A DNA stretch of 64,000 bases, from positions 800,260-864,259 of the forward strand of contig PBKG01000006.1 of assembly GCA_002722095.1 (NCBI GenBank), given 5' to 3'. The translations under genes and the position numbers were made by a program. This document shows, piece after piece, positions 44,106 to 54,457 of this stretch. A model generated the notes under the pieces. It saw only the letters and a program-made list of their open reading frames with translations, made no database searches and had not been told where the DNA came from. Source of the DNA: Rhodospirillaceae bacterium. Lineage in GTDB: Bacteria; Pseudomonadota; Alphaproteobacteria; UBA8366. Position 1 is the first letter of the stretch. Each line of letters begins with the position of its first letter.

Positions 44106-45941
44106 GTGGCAGAGAAACGCCAAAAATTTCAGTTCGATAAATCCACGCGTGAGCTCGCGGGCCGGTTGCTGAAAAATTATCTCAGCGATCATGTGGGCAA
44201 GATCGCGGTTGCGGTTTCATTGATGATTGTCGTCGCTTTGGCGACGGGCTGGCAGGTCAAAATGTTGGAACCGGCGATCAACGAGGTGCTGGGAAAGGGC
44301 AATAAGGAGCTAGCGCTCCTTCTGCCAATCCTGTTTCTCGCAATTTCGATCGTCAAAGGCTTCGCCAGTTATGGGCAGACCGTATTGATGCAAAAAACCG
44401 GGTTGCGTGTCGTGGTGGCATTGCAGAACCAGATGTTTCACCGGGTTATCGATGCCGACCTGGCATTCATCCATCAGGATGCGACGGGCAAATTGATTTC
44501 ACGATTCACGATCGATCTGTTGTTCCTGCGCGATGCGGTGACCAAGGCCTTTACAGGAATTGGGCGTGACTTGATCAAAATCATCGTCTTGGTGGGGGTC
44601 ATGATCCACACCAATTGGCAATTGGCCTTGATGGTGATCGTCGTGTTTCCGGCGAGCGTCTATCCGATAATTTATATCGGCAAGCGTATGCGCCGGATTT
44701 CCGATCAGACCCAACAGCGCATCGGCGGCATTACAAGTTTTCTCGATGAAGTGTTCAAAGGCATGCGTCAGGTCAAAGCGGACGGCATGGAGCATTTCGA
44801 GCGCGGTCGGGCTTCCGACGAATTCGAAACCGTATTTGCGCTGCACTACAAGGCCGGCAAAACGCGCTCGCGCACCTACCCGATCATGGAGATCATGATC
44901 GGTATCGCCGGTGGCGGGATTCTCGGCTACGCGGGCTATCGCGTTATCACCGGCGACGACGGTAGTTTGATGGATATCAACGCCGGCGAATTTGTTACCT
45001 TCTTCCTCGCCATGGTGGTGGCGTATCAGCCGGTGCGCGGCCTTGCCAATTTGAATGCCAGTTTGCAGCAGGGCATGGCGGCGGCGGAACGGGTCTTTTC
45101 GATGATCGATTACGAACCCGAGATCGTTAGCTTGCCAGATGCAAAACCGCTCGCGGTCACCGCGGGCGAAGTGAGCTTCGAGGATGTCCGGTTTGCCTAC
45201 GAGACCGACAAGTCTGCGTTAACCGGGATCGATATGGTCGCACCGGCCGGAAAAACAGTAGCGTTGGTCGGCCCTTCCGGTGCCGGGAAATCGACAATCC
45301 TCAATTTGCTACCCCGGTTTTACGATGTGGATGAAGGCCGGGTTTTGATCGATGGCACAGACGTCCGTGACGTCACGCTTGAATCCTTGCGCGCACAAAT
45401 TTCATTCGTCAGCCAAGAGGTCATTTTGTTCAATGACACCGTACGCGCCAATATTGCCTATAGCTGCCCCGATGCGGCGGAAGCGGATATCGTCGCCGCG
45501 GCGAAGGCGGCCGCGGCGCATGAATTCATTCTCGAATTATCCGACGGATATGACACCGAGATCGGCGAGCGGGGAATTAAACTTTCCGGCGGTCAGCGTC
45601 AGCGTCTTTCGATTGCGCGGGCCATGTTGCGTAATGCACCGATCCTGTTGCTGGACGAAGCGACTTCGGCGTTGGATTCCGCTTCCGAACGGCAGGTACA
45701 GGCCGCGCTTGCACGCTTGATGGAGGGGCGTACCACCCTGGTAATCGCGCATCGTTTGTCCACCGTAACCAATGCCGATCTGATTTATGTCCTCAATGAA
45801 GGCAAGGTCGTGGAACAGGGCACTCACGCTTCCTTGCTTGCCCAAGACGGTCTTTATGCGCACCTGTGCCGCATACAATTCGAAGACAGCGCCGCACTCG
45901 GTGGGGATGAGACAGCGAAAAACGAGCCGGTAGAGGCGTAA
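44106..45941 (+). CDS. msbA: lipid A-type ABC exporter (MsbA-like)
   Basis: The 611-residue half-transporter has an N-terminal six-helix membrane domain (about 30-340) and a C-terminal ATPase domain with Walker A GPSGAGKST, signature LSGGQRQRLSIARAM and Walker B ILLLDEATSALD. It is read as the flippase for lipid A because waaA and lpxK follow in the same operon. The start is GTG at 44106. The next gene starts 1 nt after its stop. Confidence 0.9.
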   Translation: MAEKRQKFQFDKSTRELAGRLLKNYLSDHVGKIAVAVSLMIVVALATGWQVKMLEPAINEVLGKGNKELALLLPILFLAISIVKGFASYGQTVLMQKTGLRVVVALQNQMFHRVIDADLAFIHQDATGKLISRFTIDLLFLRDAVTKAFTGIGRDLIKIIVLVGVMIHTNWQLALMVIVVFPASVYPIIYIGKRMRRISDQTQQRIGGITSFLDEVFKGMRQVKADGMEHFERGRASDEFETVFALHYKAGKTRSRTYPIMEIMIGIAGGGILGYAGYRVITGDDGSLMDINAGEFVTFFLAMVVAYQPVRGLANLNASLQQGMAAAERVFSMIDYEPEIVSLPDAKPLAVTAGEVSFEDVRFAYETDKSALTGIDMVAPAGKTVALVGPSGAGKSTILNLLPRFYDVDEGRVLIDGTDVRDVTLESLRAQISFVSQEVILFNDTVRANIAYSCPDAAEADIVAAAKAAAAHEFILELSDGYDTEIGERGIKLSGGQRQRLSIARAMLRNAPILLLDEATSALDSASERQVQAALARLMEGRTTLVIAHRLSTVTNADLIYVLNEGKVVEQGTHASLLAQDGLYAHLCRIQFEDSAALGGDETAKNEPVEA

Positions 45942-45942
45942 C

Positions 45943-46686
45943 GTGAGTGTAATAAAGTCGATCACCCGTTCGTCTGCGGTGCAAGGTGTCGTTTGCTGGA
46001 TCATGTCGCTTTACATGCGTCTGTTGAGTTGGACGGGCCGCTGGCAGGTCATCGGCCAAGAGTTGCCGGAACAATGGCTCGAGTCCGGCAAGCCCTTCAT
46101 TGTTGCTTTCTGGCATGGCCGCTTGTTGATGATGTTCCTCGCCTGGCGGTATCCCGATCGGGTCCATGTGCTCATCTCAGGCCATCGTGACGGCCAATTG
46201 ATCAGCCGTACCATCGCCCATTTCGGTGCCAAGACGGTGATCGGGTCGCAACGGCGTGGCGGATCCAAAGCGGCATTGCAAATCGCCCGCCATCTGCAGA
46301 ACGGCGAGGTCGTCGCAGTGACACCGGACGGACCGCGTGGTCCCCGCATGCGGGTCAAAGACGGCATCATTACCTTGGCGACAATTGGGAATGCTCCCAT
46401 CATCCCGCTCACCTATGCCTGCCGGCCTCGCAAAGTCATCGGTAGTTGGGACCGGTTTAATCTGCCCCTACCGTTTTGCCGTGGAGTGTTGATGTGGGGG
46501 GAGCCGATTGAAGTGCCGCGCGATGCGGACGCCGAAACCAAGGAGCGCTTGCGGCTGAAGCTCGAAGCCGCAATCCAAGATATTACCGATCGTGCTGATG
46601 CGATGCTCGGCAATCCGGCCACCGAACCGGAAGCTGCCTCCGGGCTGAAAATCGATTCCGCGAGCCAAGCCGGCAAAGCCGCATGA
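45943..46686 (+). CDS. DUF374/LPLAT-family acyltransferase
   Basis: The 247-residue protein has the lysophospholipid acyltransferase fold with FIVAFWHGRLLMMFLAWRYP (catalytic-type His), VLISGHRDGQLISRTI and VAVTPDGPRGPRMRVKDG, the DUF374 signature. In this msbA-waaA context it probably modifies lipid A or a related lipid at the inner membrane. The start is GTG. It overlaps waaA by 4 bp (ATGA). Confidence 0.88.
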   Translation: MSVIKSITRSSAVQGVVCWIMSLYMRLLSWTGRWQVIGQELPEQWLESGKPFIVAFWHGRLLMMFLAWRYPDRVHVLISGHRDGQLISRTIAHFGAKTVIGSQRRGGSKAALQIARHLQNGEVVAVTPDGPRGPRMRVKDGIITLATIGNAPIIPLTYACRPRKVIGSWDRFNLPLPFCRGVLMWGEPIEVPRDADAETKERLRLKLEAAIQDITDRADAMLGNPATEPEAASGLKIDSASQAGKAA

Positions 46687-47978
46687 GTGGCCTCGCTCTT
46701 TACCGTAACGCGACGTTACTTGCGCCGCCGTTGGCGCATCTGATGCTGAATTTGCGCCGGGCCAAAGGCAAGGAAGATGGGGCGCGGTTGTCCGAGCGCA
46801 AGGGTATCCCGTCGCTGGCACGCCCGGCGGGTCGGCTTGCTTGGCTCCATGCGGCGAGCGTTGGCGAAGCTCAGTCTTCGTTGGTGTTGATCGAACGATT
46901 GCTCGATGAGTTCGAAAGCCTGCATATGCTGGTGACGACAGGTACGGTAACTTCAGCCGCCCACCTCGAAGACCGGCTTCCGGTTCGCGCCTTTCATCAA
47001 TATCTGCCTCTCGATTGCCCCCAATGGGTCGAACGGTTCCTCGACCATTGGGCGCCGGATCTCGCGATATGGATGGAATCCGAGCTTTGGCCAAATTTGG
47101 TGAGCGAGACCATGCGCAGGAGCGTACCGGCGCTTTTGGTCAATGCACGTATGTCGGCGAGTTCGTTTCGCGCTTGGCGCCGCATGGATGGTATGGCGCG
47201 GCATCTAATCTCGGGCTTTCAGGTCTGTTTGGCCCAAACGGATGAACAGGCGGATCGCTTGCGGCAGTTGGGCGCCGGCAATGTGTCTTCCCCCGGGAAC
47301 CTCAAATACTCCGCCGCGCCCTTAGCCTTCGATCAAGGAGAGCTGGAGGAATTGCAGAGCGCTATCGGTGCGCGGCCGGTGTGGGTTGCCGCGAGCACGC
47401 ATGCCGGTGAAGAAATCATGGTATCGAATGCACACACCGCTTTGCTGTCCCAAATTCCGGATTTACTCACCGTCATCGTTCCGCGTCATCCCCATCGCGC
47501 AGGTCAAATCGAAACCGTTCTCGCGCAAAGAGGTCATTCCTGTGTGCGCCGCTCGACCGGCGCGCCCATATCCCGAGACACCGCGATCTATATCGCCGAT
47601 ACCCTAGGGGAACTTGGAATTTTCTATCGCCTCGCCCGCATTGCCTACATTGGCGGCAGTATGGCGAGCCAAGGAGGACACAACCCCCTGGAAGCGGCCC
47701 AGCTCGGATGTGCGATACTTCACGGGCCGGACATGGAAAATTTTCAATCGGTCGCGGAGGCGTTGGCTGCTGAAGGCGGCGCGTTGACCGTTCGCTCCGC
47801 ACCGGAAATGTCGGCCCTGATCGGCGATCTCTTCGAAGATCGAGACTTGTGGTTACGCCGAACTCAGGCAGCGGCAAAAGTCGCCAAAGTCAATCAAGGG
47901 GTGATCGACCGGGTCTTTAACGCAATTGCTCCGACCGTACAGGCCGCGCTTACGCGGAAAACCGATGCGGGCGCCTGA
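46683..47978 (+). CDS. waaA: 3-deoxy-D-manno-octulosonic acid (Kdo) transferase
   Basis: WaaA adds Kdo to lipid A on the cytoplasmic face of the inner membrane. The 431-residue GT30 enzyme has the N-terminal anchor LYRNATLLAPPLAHLML, the motif LAWLHAASVGEAQSSLVL, and the C-terminal sugar-nucleotide site IAYIGGSMASQGGHNPLEAA. The C-terminal 14 nt overlap lpxK. Length is normal. Confidence 0.95.
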   Translation: MSGLALYRNATLLAPPLAHLMLNLRRAKGKEDGARLSERKGIPSLARPAGRLAWLHAASVGEAQSSLVLIERLLDEFESLHMLVTTGTVTSAAHLEDRLPVRAFHQYLPLDCPQWVERFLDHWAPDLAIWMESELWPNLVSETMRRSVPALLVNARMSASSFRAWRRMDGMARHLISGFQVCLAQTDEQADRLRQLGAGNVSSPGNLKYSAAPLAFDQGELEELQSAIGARPVWVAASTHAGEEIMVSNAHTALLSQIPDLLTVIVPRHPHRAGQIETVLAQRGHSCVRRSTGAPISRDTAIYIADTLGELGIFYRLARIAYIGGSMASQGGHNPLEAAQLGCAILHGPDMENFQSVAEALAAEGGALTVRSAPEMSALIGDLFEDRDLWLRRTQAAAKVAKVNQGVIDRVFNAIAPTVQAALTRKTDAGA

Positions 47979-48915
47979 TTTCTGGAAACGCCGCGGCATG
48001 GTGTCGGCCTGTCTCCAACCGGCAAGCTGGATAGTGACCCAGTGTGCTCGCCGCCGCCAAAAATCGGCTCGACCGGTGCCGGCGCCGGTGCCCGTGATTT
48101 GTGTCGGTAACCTCACCGTCGGAGGTGCTGGCAAGACGCCCGTCGCACTTGCCGTTGAGGCACGGCTCAAAGCCAAGGAGATTTCCGCCAGTTTCCTGAG
48201 CCGAGGGTACGGGGGCAGGCTCAAAGGTCCGGTGCAGGTGAAGCACGACCAACACTCGGTGGCTGATGTGGGCGACGAGCCATTGTTGTTAGCCCGTCAG
48301 GCGCCTTGCATCGTTTCCGCCGACCGGCCCGCGGGCGCCAATGCTGCTGTTGCGGCAGGTGCGCAAGCGATCGTGATGGATGACGGTTTTCAAAACCATA
48401 GCCTTGAAAAATCATTATCCTTGATCGTGGTCGATGGAGGATATGGATTCGGCAATGGCAGGGTCATGCCGGCGGGGCCCCTTCGCGAACCGGTCGAAGA
48501 AGGGCTTGCCCGGGCCGATGCGGTGGTTGTAATTGGCCCTCCGGATTTTGAAATCCGTACTGATAAGCCGGTTTTTCGTGCGCGATTGCAGCCGCTACGC
48601 GGTGAAGATTTTTCCGGCCGGCCGGTGATCGCATTTGCAGGTATTGGCCGGCCGGACAAGTTTTTCGATACGCTACGATCGCTCGGTGCTGACGTGGTTG
48701 CGGAGCATGCGTTTCCCGATCACCATCGTTATCGTGCTCGCGATTTCGAAGCGATTCTGAAACAGGCCGCACAATCGGGCGATATGGTGGTGACGACCGA
48801 AAAGGATGCGGTGCGGCTTCCGCCCTCACTCGCCGAGGCGGTGGTCACGTTGCCTGTCGAACTTGTTTGGGAAGATTCCAATGCGATCGACGCATTGCTC
48901 GATCGGGTGATTTAG
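47965..48915 (+). CDS. lpxK: tetraacyldisaccharide 4'-kinase
   Basis: LpxK phosphorylates the 4' position of the lipid A precursor. From the ATG at 47965 the protein has 316 residues and begins MRAPDFWKRRGM, the usual LpxK N-terminus; the in-frame start 39 nt upstream is rejected. Walker A is VGNLTVGGAGKTPV, followed by FLSRGYGGRLKGPVQV and VMDDGFQNHSLEKSLSLIVV. It overlaps waaA by 14 nt and is convergent with the peptidase gene, sharing 4 bp. Confidence 0.95.
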   Translation: MRAPDFWKRRGMVSACLQPASWIVTQCARRRQKSARPVPAPVPVICVGNLTVGGAGKTPVALAVEARLKAKEISASFLSRGYGGRLKGPVQVKHDQHSVADVGDEPLLLARQAPCIVSADRPAGANAAVAAGAQAIVMDDGFQNHSLEKSLSLIVVDGGYGFGNGRVMPAGPLREPVEEGLARADAVVVIGPPDFEIRTDKPVFRARLQPLRGEDFSGRPVIAFAGIGRPDKFFDTLRSLGADVVAEHAFPDHHRYRARDFEAILKQAAQSGDMVVTTEKDAVRLPPSLAEAVVTLPVELVWEDSNAIDALLDRVI

Positions 48916-49727
48916 TTGCCTTGCTTCGGCATCGGTCCCACCAGGAGTTCGGGGTCGAGGCGCCGCTTGAATAGATTAATGCGCCAATCAAGATGCGGTC
49001 CGGTCGACCGACCGGTCGCGCCGACGGTGCCTATACGTTCGCCTTGGGCAACACGCTGTCCTTTTTTCACGCTGATTGTTTCCATATGAAGGAAAGCGGA
49101 CGAGACACCGTGGCCATGGTCGATGATCATGGTTCCGCCGGAGTAGTACATATCTTTATGGACCATCCTTACGATTCCCGAAGTGGGCGCAATCACGGGC
49201 GTACCTTTGGGAGCGGCGATATCTATTCCGTAGTGGGGTCGTTTGGGGACGCCGTTCAAAATGCGCTGGCTACCATAGACGCCACTGATTCGACCAATTG
49301 TCGGCCAGCGCCAACCCTTCAAGAAATGAGTTTCCGGCGTATCCGGCTTGCGGGCGAGCGCAACCAGTATTGATTCGCGTTTGATCCGCTCGATCACTTT
49401 TTTCGGAGGCGAGACTTTCGCGGCGGGCAATCCGTCGATGGCTTCGATTTTGTATTTGCGCTTTGAAATACGGAGCACCTCGCGTCGCGTGCTGCCGTTC
49501 CTGTAGGTGAGTACCAGTGACGCGGTCGGCTTGGCGTCCCGGTTGAACCCGATGACGAAAATGCCGTCTCGCGATACGCGAATTGGCTTACCTTCGTACA
49601 CTACCTTGGTGCCCGCATCGGTGCGGCCGAGCACCAGCCCTCCTTGGGTAAACTTTCCATTTAAATCGAGGGTATCCGCCTGGGCGCCGAAGGCTAAAAG
49701 GCAAGCAATCAGCAAATTTCGGATCAC
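48912..49727 (-). CDS. M23-family peptidase, exported
   Basis: The 271-residue protein has a signal peptide (LLIACLLAFGAQA) and a C-terminal LytM domain with zinc ligands in PHYGIDIAAPKGTPV (HxxxD), VSSAFLHMETI and GPHLDWRINLF (HxD). It is a probable periplasmic murein endopeptidase or an amidase activator. The GTG start overlaps the xseA stop by 4 bp (GTGA), so translation is coupled to xseA, an arrangement seen in other alphaproteobacteria. Confidence 0.93.
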   Translation of the reverse strand: MIRNLLIACLLAFGAQADTLDLNGKFTQGGLVLGRTDAGTKVVYEGKPIRVSRDGIFVIGFNRDAKPTASLVLTYRNGSTRREVLRISKRKYKIEAIDGLPAAKVSPPKKVIERIKRESILVALARKPDTPETHFLKGWRWPTIGRISGVYGSQRILNGVPKRPHYGIDIAAPKGTPVIAPTSGIVRMVHKDMYYSGGTMIIDHGHGVSSAFLHMETISVKKGQRVAQGERIGTVGATGRSTGPHLDWRINLFKRRLDPELLVGPMPKQGN

Positions 49728-51166
49728 AACAGCTCTCCTTGCCGATCATCCGGACCTTTCTTGGCAGGCGATTTTTTACGTTTCGGTTTGGCCATTTTCG
49801 TATGGTCATCCGTGATTTCGGCGTCCCGATTGCCGTCGGCGAACTCGATCGTCACCTGTGCGCCCGGCGATGCGGCGGCGGCTGATGTCACCGGCTTGCC
49901 ATCTCGATCCCAGACCACCGTATAGCCGCGCTCGACGATGCGTCGGAAAGAAACGCTTTCCAGTAAATCTCCGGCGGCTTTGAGTCGGTCCGCCCGTTGG
50001 CGCATCGCACGGGTCATAGCTTGGGTCAACATTTCGGATTCGCGTGCGAGCCTTCGCGAGCCCTCCTCGACGGCTTGGCGAGGTGGTTTTATTTGTTGGC
50101 CAAGCAAAGTCACGCGGTCCCGAAAATCCGCGACAAGGCGGACGCCGCTCACCCCGAGACGTTCGACAGCGCTGTCGAGTCGCTGATTATGTCCAGCCAG
50201 CACCGTCGCGAGATCGGGCAGCCCGCGCCCCAATCCTTCGAGCCGAACCTTCTGCTCGTCGAGATGTCGGGTCATCGCCGCGAATTGGCGCCGGCCCAGA
50301 TCCATAATCGATCCTTGCAGTTCGGCACGCACCGGAACTGCCATTTCGGCCGCCGCGGTTGGGGTCGGTGCACGCTGATCGGAGGCATAATCGATTAGGG
50401 TGGTGTCGGTCTCGTGTCCGACCGCCGATATCAATGGAATTTCCGATGCCGCCGCCGCCCGGACGACAATTTCCTCGTTGAAGGCCCAGAGATCTTCAAG
50501 GCTTCCGCCACCGCGGGCGACGATCAGGAGATCGGGCCGCGGCACCGCGCCTTTCAAATCGAGCGTATTAAAGCCAGCAATCGCATCGGCAATTTGCGCG
50601 GCGGCGCCGTCGCCTTGGACGAGTACCGGCCAGAGCAGTACATGACGCGGAAACCGATCATTAAGCCTATGTAAAATATCGCGAATTACTGCTCCCGTCG
50701 GTGATGTGACAACGCCGATTGTTGTTGGAAGATATGGCAGTTCCCGTTTATTTTCCGCATCAAACAGGCCTTCAGCGGCCAGTTTCTTGCGTCGGTCTTC
50801 GAGCAGTTTTAGAAGCGCACCTTCACCGGCTACTTCCATCTGATCGATGACGATCTGGTATTTCGACCGTGCGGCATAGGTGGTGACCTTGCCAGTAGCG
50901 ATTACCTCTAGCCCGTCCTCCGGTTGGGTCATCAGGCGGCCCGCGACGCCACGCCAGCAGACCCCGTCGATGACCGCATCATCGTCCTTTAAAGTCATGT
51001 AAAGGTGACCGGACGCTGCGCGTTTGAATCCAGAAATCTCACCCCGCAATCTCACATAGCCATAGGCATCCTCGACCGTGCGCTTAAGCGCGGCGGACAG
51101 CTCCGAGACGGTGAACTCCGCCTGGTTGGACGGTGTGTCGGGTGGATCGGGGGAAAAGTCACTCAT
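49724..51166 (-). CDS. xseA: exodeoxyribonuclease VII large subunit
   Basis: XseA with XseB degrades single-stranded DNA. The 480-residue protein has an N-terminal OB domain (YGYVRLRGEISGFKRAASGH) and catalytic-region motifs GVVTSPTGAVIRDILHRLND and LLIVARGGGSLEDLWAFNEE. A coiled coil follows, with a Lys-rich tail (AKPKRKKSPAKKGPDD). The ATG at 51166 is preferred to a TTG 9 nt upstream. It is divergent from purD across 60 nt. XseB is not in the window. Confidence 0.95.
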   Translation of the reverse strand: MSDFSPDPPDTPSNQAEFTVSELSAALKRTVEDAYGYVRLRGEISGFKRAASGHLYMTLKDDDAVIDGVCWRGVAGRLMTQPEDGLEVIATGKVTTYAARSKYQIVIDQMEVAGEGALLKLLEDRRKKLAAEGLFDAENKRELPYLPTTIGVVTSPTGAVIRDILHRLNDRFPRHVLLWPVLVQGDGAAAQIADAIAGFNTLDLKGAVPRPDLLIVARGGGSLEDLWAFNEEIVVRAAAASEIPLISAVGHETDTTLIDYASDQRAPTPTAAAEMAVPVRAELQGSIMDLGRRQFAAMTRHLDEQKVRLEGLGRGLPDLATVLAGHNQRLDSAVERLGVSGVRLVADFRDRVTLLGQQIKPPRQAVEEGSRRLARESEMLTQAMTRAMRQRADRLKAAGDLLESVSFRRIVERGYTVVWDRDGKPVTSAAAASPGAQVTIEFADGNRDAEITDDHTKMAKPKRKKSPAKKGPDDRQGELL

Positions 51167-51226
51167 GGTTTTCAACGCCTATGATATGTAGGGTCGGGAC
51201 AATTTGCAAAAATACGGAAGGATGCG

Positions 51227-52510
51227 ATGAAGCTTTTGGTCGTGGGCGCCGGTGGGCGCGAGCATGCGCTTTGCTGGGCTCTGTCGGGCTCCCCGTTGTG
51301 TGACACGCTCTATTGCGCACCGGGCAACGCGGGTATCGCCGAAGTGGCGGAATGTGTCGATGTGGGCGCCGAGGATGTCGAGGGGTTGATGGCATTCGTT
51401 GGCGAAAAAGAGATCGACTTCGTCGTCGTGGGGCCGGAGGCGCCCTTGGTGCTCGGTCTGGTCGACCGTCTCAACGAGGCCGGCGTCAAATGTTTTGGCC
51501 CGACTGCGGCAGCGGCAGAACTCGAAGGGTCGAAGAGCTTCACCAAGGCGCTTTGCGTCAAATACGATATCCCGACCGGAGCGTATCAGCGCTTCACCGA
51601 AATCGAAGGCGCCAAATCCTATATTCGTGAACAAGGTGCGCCGATCGTGGTCAAAGCCGACGGGCTCGCCGCGGGCAAAGGGGTCACGGTGGCGATGAGC
51701 GTGGAAGAGGCATTGGCGGCGGCAGAGGATGCGCTGGTCGGTGGTCGGTTCGGTGATGCGGGTGCATCGATTGTGGTCGAGGAATTTCTCGATGGCGAAG
51801 AACTCAGTGTCTTTGCGCTCTCGGACGGCGAAAACGCGTTGATGCTGGCGTCGGCCCAGGATCATAAGGCGGTGGGTGATGGTGACACGGGCCCTAATAC
51901 CGGCGGTATGGGCGCCTATAGCCCAGCGCCCGTGATGACCGACGAGCTGGCGAACCGGATCGAAGAGGAAATCGTCGGGCGTACCGTGGCGGCTATGAAA
52001 GCGGAAGGTACGCCTTTCACGGGGGTACTTTTTGGCGGTCTAATGATCACAAAAGAGGGGCCGAAGTTGATCGAATTCAATGTTCGCTTCGGCGATCCCG
52101 AGTGTCAGGTTTTGATGATGCGCTTGAAATCGGATCTGCTGTCGGCACTCGTCGCAGCGGCGGATGGCGAACTCAAGGATTTTGGCCTTCGTTGGCTTGA
52201 TGAGACGGCGCTCACCGTGGTGCTTGCTGCGAACGGCTATCCGGAGTCATATGAAAAGGGCACTGAAATCCGCAACCTCGATGCAGCGGATGGGCTTGAC
52301 CTGGTTAAGGTTTTTCATGCGGGCACCGCGCGTGGCGCAAACGGTGAACTGCAGGCAATCGGTGGGCGGGTGTTGAACGTTACCGCCCTCGGCGATTCGG
52401 CGACCGATGCGCAACGGCGCGCCTATGAAGCTGTGGATGCGGTCGATTGGCCGGATGGATTTTGTCGCCGCGATATCGGATGGCGGGCGGTGGCCAGGGA
52501 AACCGACTGA
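51227..52510 (+). CDS. purD: phosphoribosylamine-glycine ligase
   Basis: PurD makes glycinamide ribonucleotide, the second step of purine synthesis. The 427-residue ATP-grasp enzyme starts [19 protein letters not shown] and has [36 protein letters not shown] and [20 protein letters not shown] precedes the ATG. It is convergent with tadA, with 7 nt between stops. Confidence 0.97.
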   Translation: MKLLVVGAGGREHALCWALSGSPLCDTLYCAPGNAGIAEVAECVDVGAEDVEGLMAFVGEKEIDFVVVGPEAPLVLGLVDRLNEAGVKCFGPTAAAAELEGSKSFTKALCVKYDIPTGAYQRFTEIEGAKSYIREQGAPIVVKADGLAAGKGVTVAMSVEEALAAAEDALVGGRFGDAGASIVVEEFLDGEELSVFALSDGENALMLASAQDHKAVGDGDTGPNTGGMGAYSPAPVMTDELANRIEEEIVGRTVAAMKAEGTPFTGVLFGGLMITKEGPKLIEFNVRFGDPECQVLMMRLKSDLLSALVAAADGELKDFGLRWLDETALTVVLAANGYPESYEKGTEIRNLDAADGLDLVKVFHAGTARGANGELQAIGGRVLNVTALGDSATDAQRRAYEAVDAVDWPDGFCRRDIGWRAVARETD

Positions 52511-52517
52511 CGTCGTC

Positions 52518-52976
52518 TTATCGCTTTTTGCGAAAAAACTCGACGAGCAGGTCCGCTGCTGCGCTTTCGCCGATGCCACCGTAGATTTCCGGTGCATGAT
52601 GGCAGGTGGATTGTTCGAAAAAACGGGGTCCGTTTTCTACAGCGCCTCCCTTTACGTCCTGAGCGCCGAAATAAAGCCGCCGAATATGTGAATGGGCGAT
52701 GGCGCTCGCGCACATGGCGCAAGGCTCTAAGGTGACATAGAGGTCGCAGTTCTCCAGCCTTTTTTGCCCTAGTGCTGCACAGGCCTTGCGGATCGCCTGC
52801 ATTTCCGCATGCGCCGTCGGATCACCCAGTTGCTCGACCCGATTGCCGGCACGGGCGACGATCTCTTTCGTAGTGCTATCGACGATGACGGCCCCGACTG
52901 GGACTTCGTCACGCCGCGCAGCATCCTCCGCTTCGCGTAGCGCGATCGCCATATGTCGGGAGTGGAGTGTCTTCAT
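52518..52976 (-). CDS. tadA: tRNA-specific adenosine deaminase
   Basis: TadA converts adenosine-34 to inosine in tRNA-Arg(ACG). The 152-residue protein has the zinc and proton-shuttle motif PTAHAEMQAI (HAE) and the cysteine pair PCAMCASAI, plus RRLYFGAQDVKGGAVENGPR typical of TadA. It is divergent from the pseudouridine synthase gene. Confidence 0.94.
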   Translation of the reverse strand: MKTLHSRHMAIALREAEDAARRDEVPVGAVIVDSTTKEIVARAGNRVEQLGDPTAHAEMQAIRKACAALGQKRLENCDLYVTLEPCAMCASAIAHSHIRRLYFGAQDVKGGAVENGPRFFEQSTCHHAPEIYGGIGESAAADLLVEFFRKKR

Positions 52977-53082
52977 AGCGATGAGCCTGCCCGCAATAGC
53001 GCGCGCCGGTCAAGCGACGATAGCTAATAGAGTAACTAGAGCATTTGCTTGTGTTGCGCGAAGGCCATAGGTTTCGTTCGAT

Positions 53083-53916
53083 ATGGTCGACAATACGAAT
53101 GATGCCAACCGTCCGGAACGGATCGCCAAGGTAATGGCCCGTGCGGGACTTTGTTCGCGCCGGGAAGCGGAGCGCTGGATCGAGGCCGGTCGTGTCGCCG
53201 TGGATGGCGAGATATTGGTAAGCCCTGCGGTTACGGTGACCTCAGCCAATCAAATCGAGGTCGACGGAGCCCCGTTGCCGACGTCGGAGCCGACCCGGCT
53301 TTGGCGGTTTCACAAGCCCACCGGGTTATTGACGACGCAACAGGACCCCGAGGGACGGCGAACCGTTTTTGAAGCGTTGCCCGACAGCATGCCACGCGTG
53401 ATTTCGGTCGGACGGCTCGATATCAATTCCGAAGGGCTTTTGCTGCTGACCAATGATGGCGAGCTCGCGCGCCGCCTTGAGCTTCCGTCCACCGGTTGGG
53501 TGCGGCGATATCGGGTTCGCGTACATGGCCGTCCGCAGGAAGAGAACTTTGCCCAACTACAAAAAGGCACCTCCGTCGAAGGCGTTCGATATGCTCCTAT
53601 CGTCGCGTCCCTTGAAAACCAAACCGGTGCAAATGCCTGGCTCACCATGACGCTGAAGGAAGGCAAGAACCGAGAAATTAGGCGGGTTTGCGAGCATTTC
53701 GGCTGGCGCGTTAACCGGCTGATCCGAGTAAGTTACGGACCCTTTCAGCTCGGGAATCTCAAACGGGGTTTGGTCGAAGAAGTCCCCAAGCGTGTGCTCG
53801 CGGATCAAATCGGTGAAGCGTCGGGCGGAGGTACGAAAGACAAATGGGCCAAGAAAAGACCAAGAAAATCGGGCAAATCGAAGAAAGCCAATGCGCGTCG
53901 TCGCCGGAAAGTATAA
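53083..53916 (+). CDS. rluB: pseudouridine synthase, RsuA/RluB family
   Basis: The 277-residue protein has an N-terminal S4 RNA-binding domain (RIAKVMARAGLCSRREAERW) and the synthase domain with VGRLDINSEGLLLLTNDGEL, in which the Asp of GRLD is the catalytic residue. KEGKNREIRRVCEHFGWRVN completes the family pattern. It most likely modifies 23S rRNA helix 89, as RluB does. The tail is very Lys/Arg-rich ([20 protein letters not shown]). Its last 26 nt overlap rsmD. Confidence 0.87.
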   Translation: MVDNTNDANRPERIAKVMARAGLCSRREAERWIEAGRVAVDGEILVSPAVTVTSANQIEVDGAPLPTSEPTRLWRFHKPTGLLTTQQDPEGRRTVFEALPDSMPRVISVGRLDINSEGLLLLTNDGELARRLELPSTGWVRRYRVRVHGRPQEENFAQLQKGTSVEGVRYAPIVASLENQTGANAWLTMTLKEGKNREIRRVCEHFGWRVNRLIRVSYGPFQLGNLKRGLVEEVPKRVLADQIGEASGGGTKDKWAKKRPRKSGKSKKANARRRRKV

Positions 53917-54457
53917 AGGGCGAACCCTGCTAGCGCCCGCCGGGCGCGACGTACGCCCGACCGGTGACCGGGTACGAGAAGCAATGTTCAATTTGTTGGC
54001 TCACGGGGATTACGGAAACGGTGGCCGACCGGTACTCGAAGGCGCATCGGTGCTAGACGCGTTTGCCGGTAGCGGTGCGTTGGGGTTCGAGGCGATCAGC
54101 AGGGGTGCCTCCCGGTGCGTTTTTATGGAGATCACGGCGTCGACGATCGACACGTTAAGAAAGAATGCCGACGCGTTTGATGTCGCCGCCGACGTTGACA
54201 TCATCAAATGCGACACCACCAAGCCGCCGCGTGCCATGGAACCGGTCGATCTCGTTTTCCTTGACCCACCGTACCGAGAAAATTTTCTGGTTCCTGCGAT
54301 CGCTGCACTCGGCGAGGCGGGCTGGATTGGAGACCATACTTTGCTGTTTGCAGAACTCGATGCGAACGAGGAGGTCGATCTCGGAGGCGAGGCAACCGTG
54401 TTGCAAGATCGCCGCTATGGCCGAACCCGGGTCGTCCTATTTCGCAACAGTAATTAA
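53891..54457 (+). CDS. rsmD: 16S rRNA (guanine966-N2)-methyltransferase
   Basis: The 188-residue SAM-dependent enzyme begins [20 protein letters not shown], followed by [15 protein letters not shown], the SAM-binding [20 protein letters not shown] and the catalytic DLVFLDPPY. The ATG at 53891 lies inside the 3' end of the upstream gene, a common alphaproteobacterial overlap. It is convergent with mutL, with 4 bp shared. Confidence 0.94.
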   Translation: MRVVAGKYKGRTLLAPAGRDVRPTGDRVREAMFNLLAHGDYGNGGRPVLEGASVLDAFAGSGALGFEAISRGASRCVFMEITASTIDTLRKNADAFDVAADVDIIKCDTTKPPRAMEPVDLVFLDPPYRENFLVPAIAALGEAGWIGDHTLLFAELDANEEVDLGGEATVLQDRRYGRTRVVLFRNSN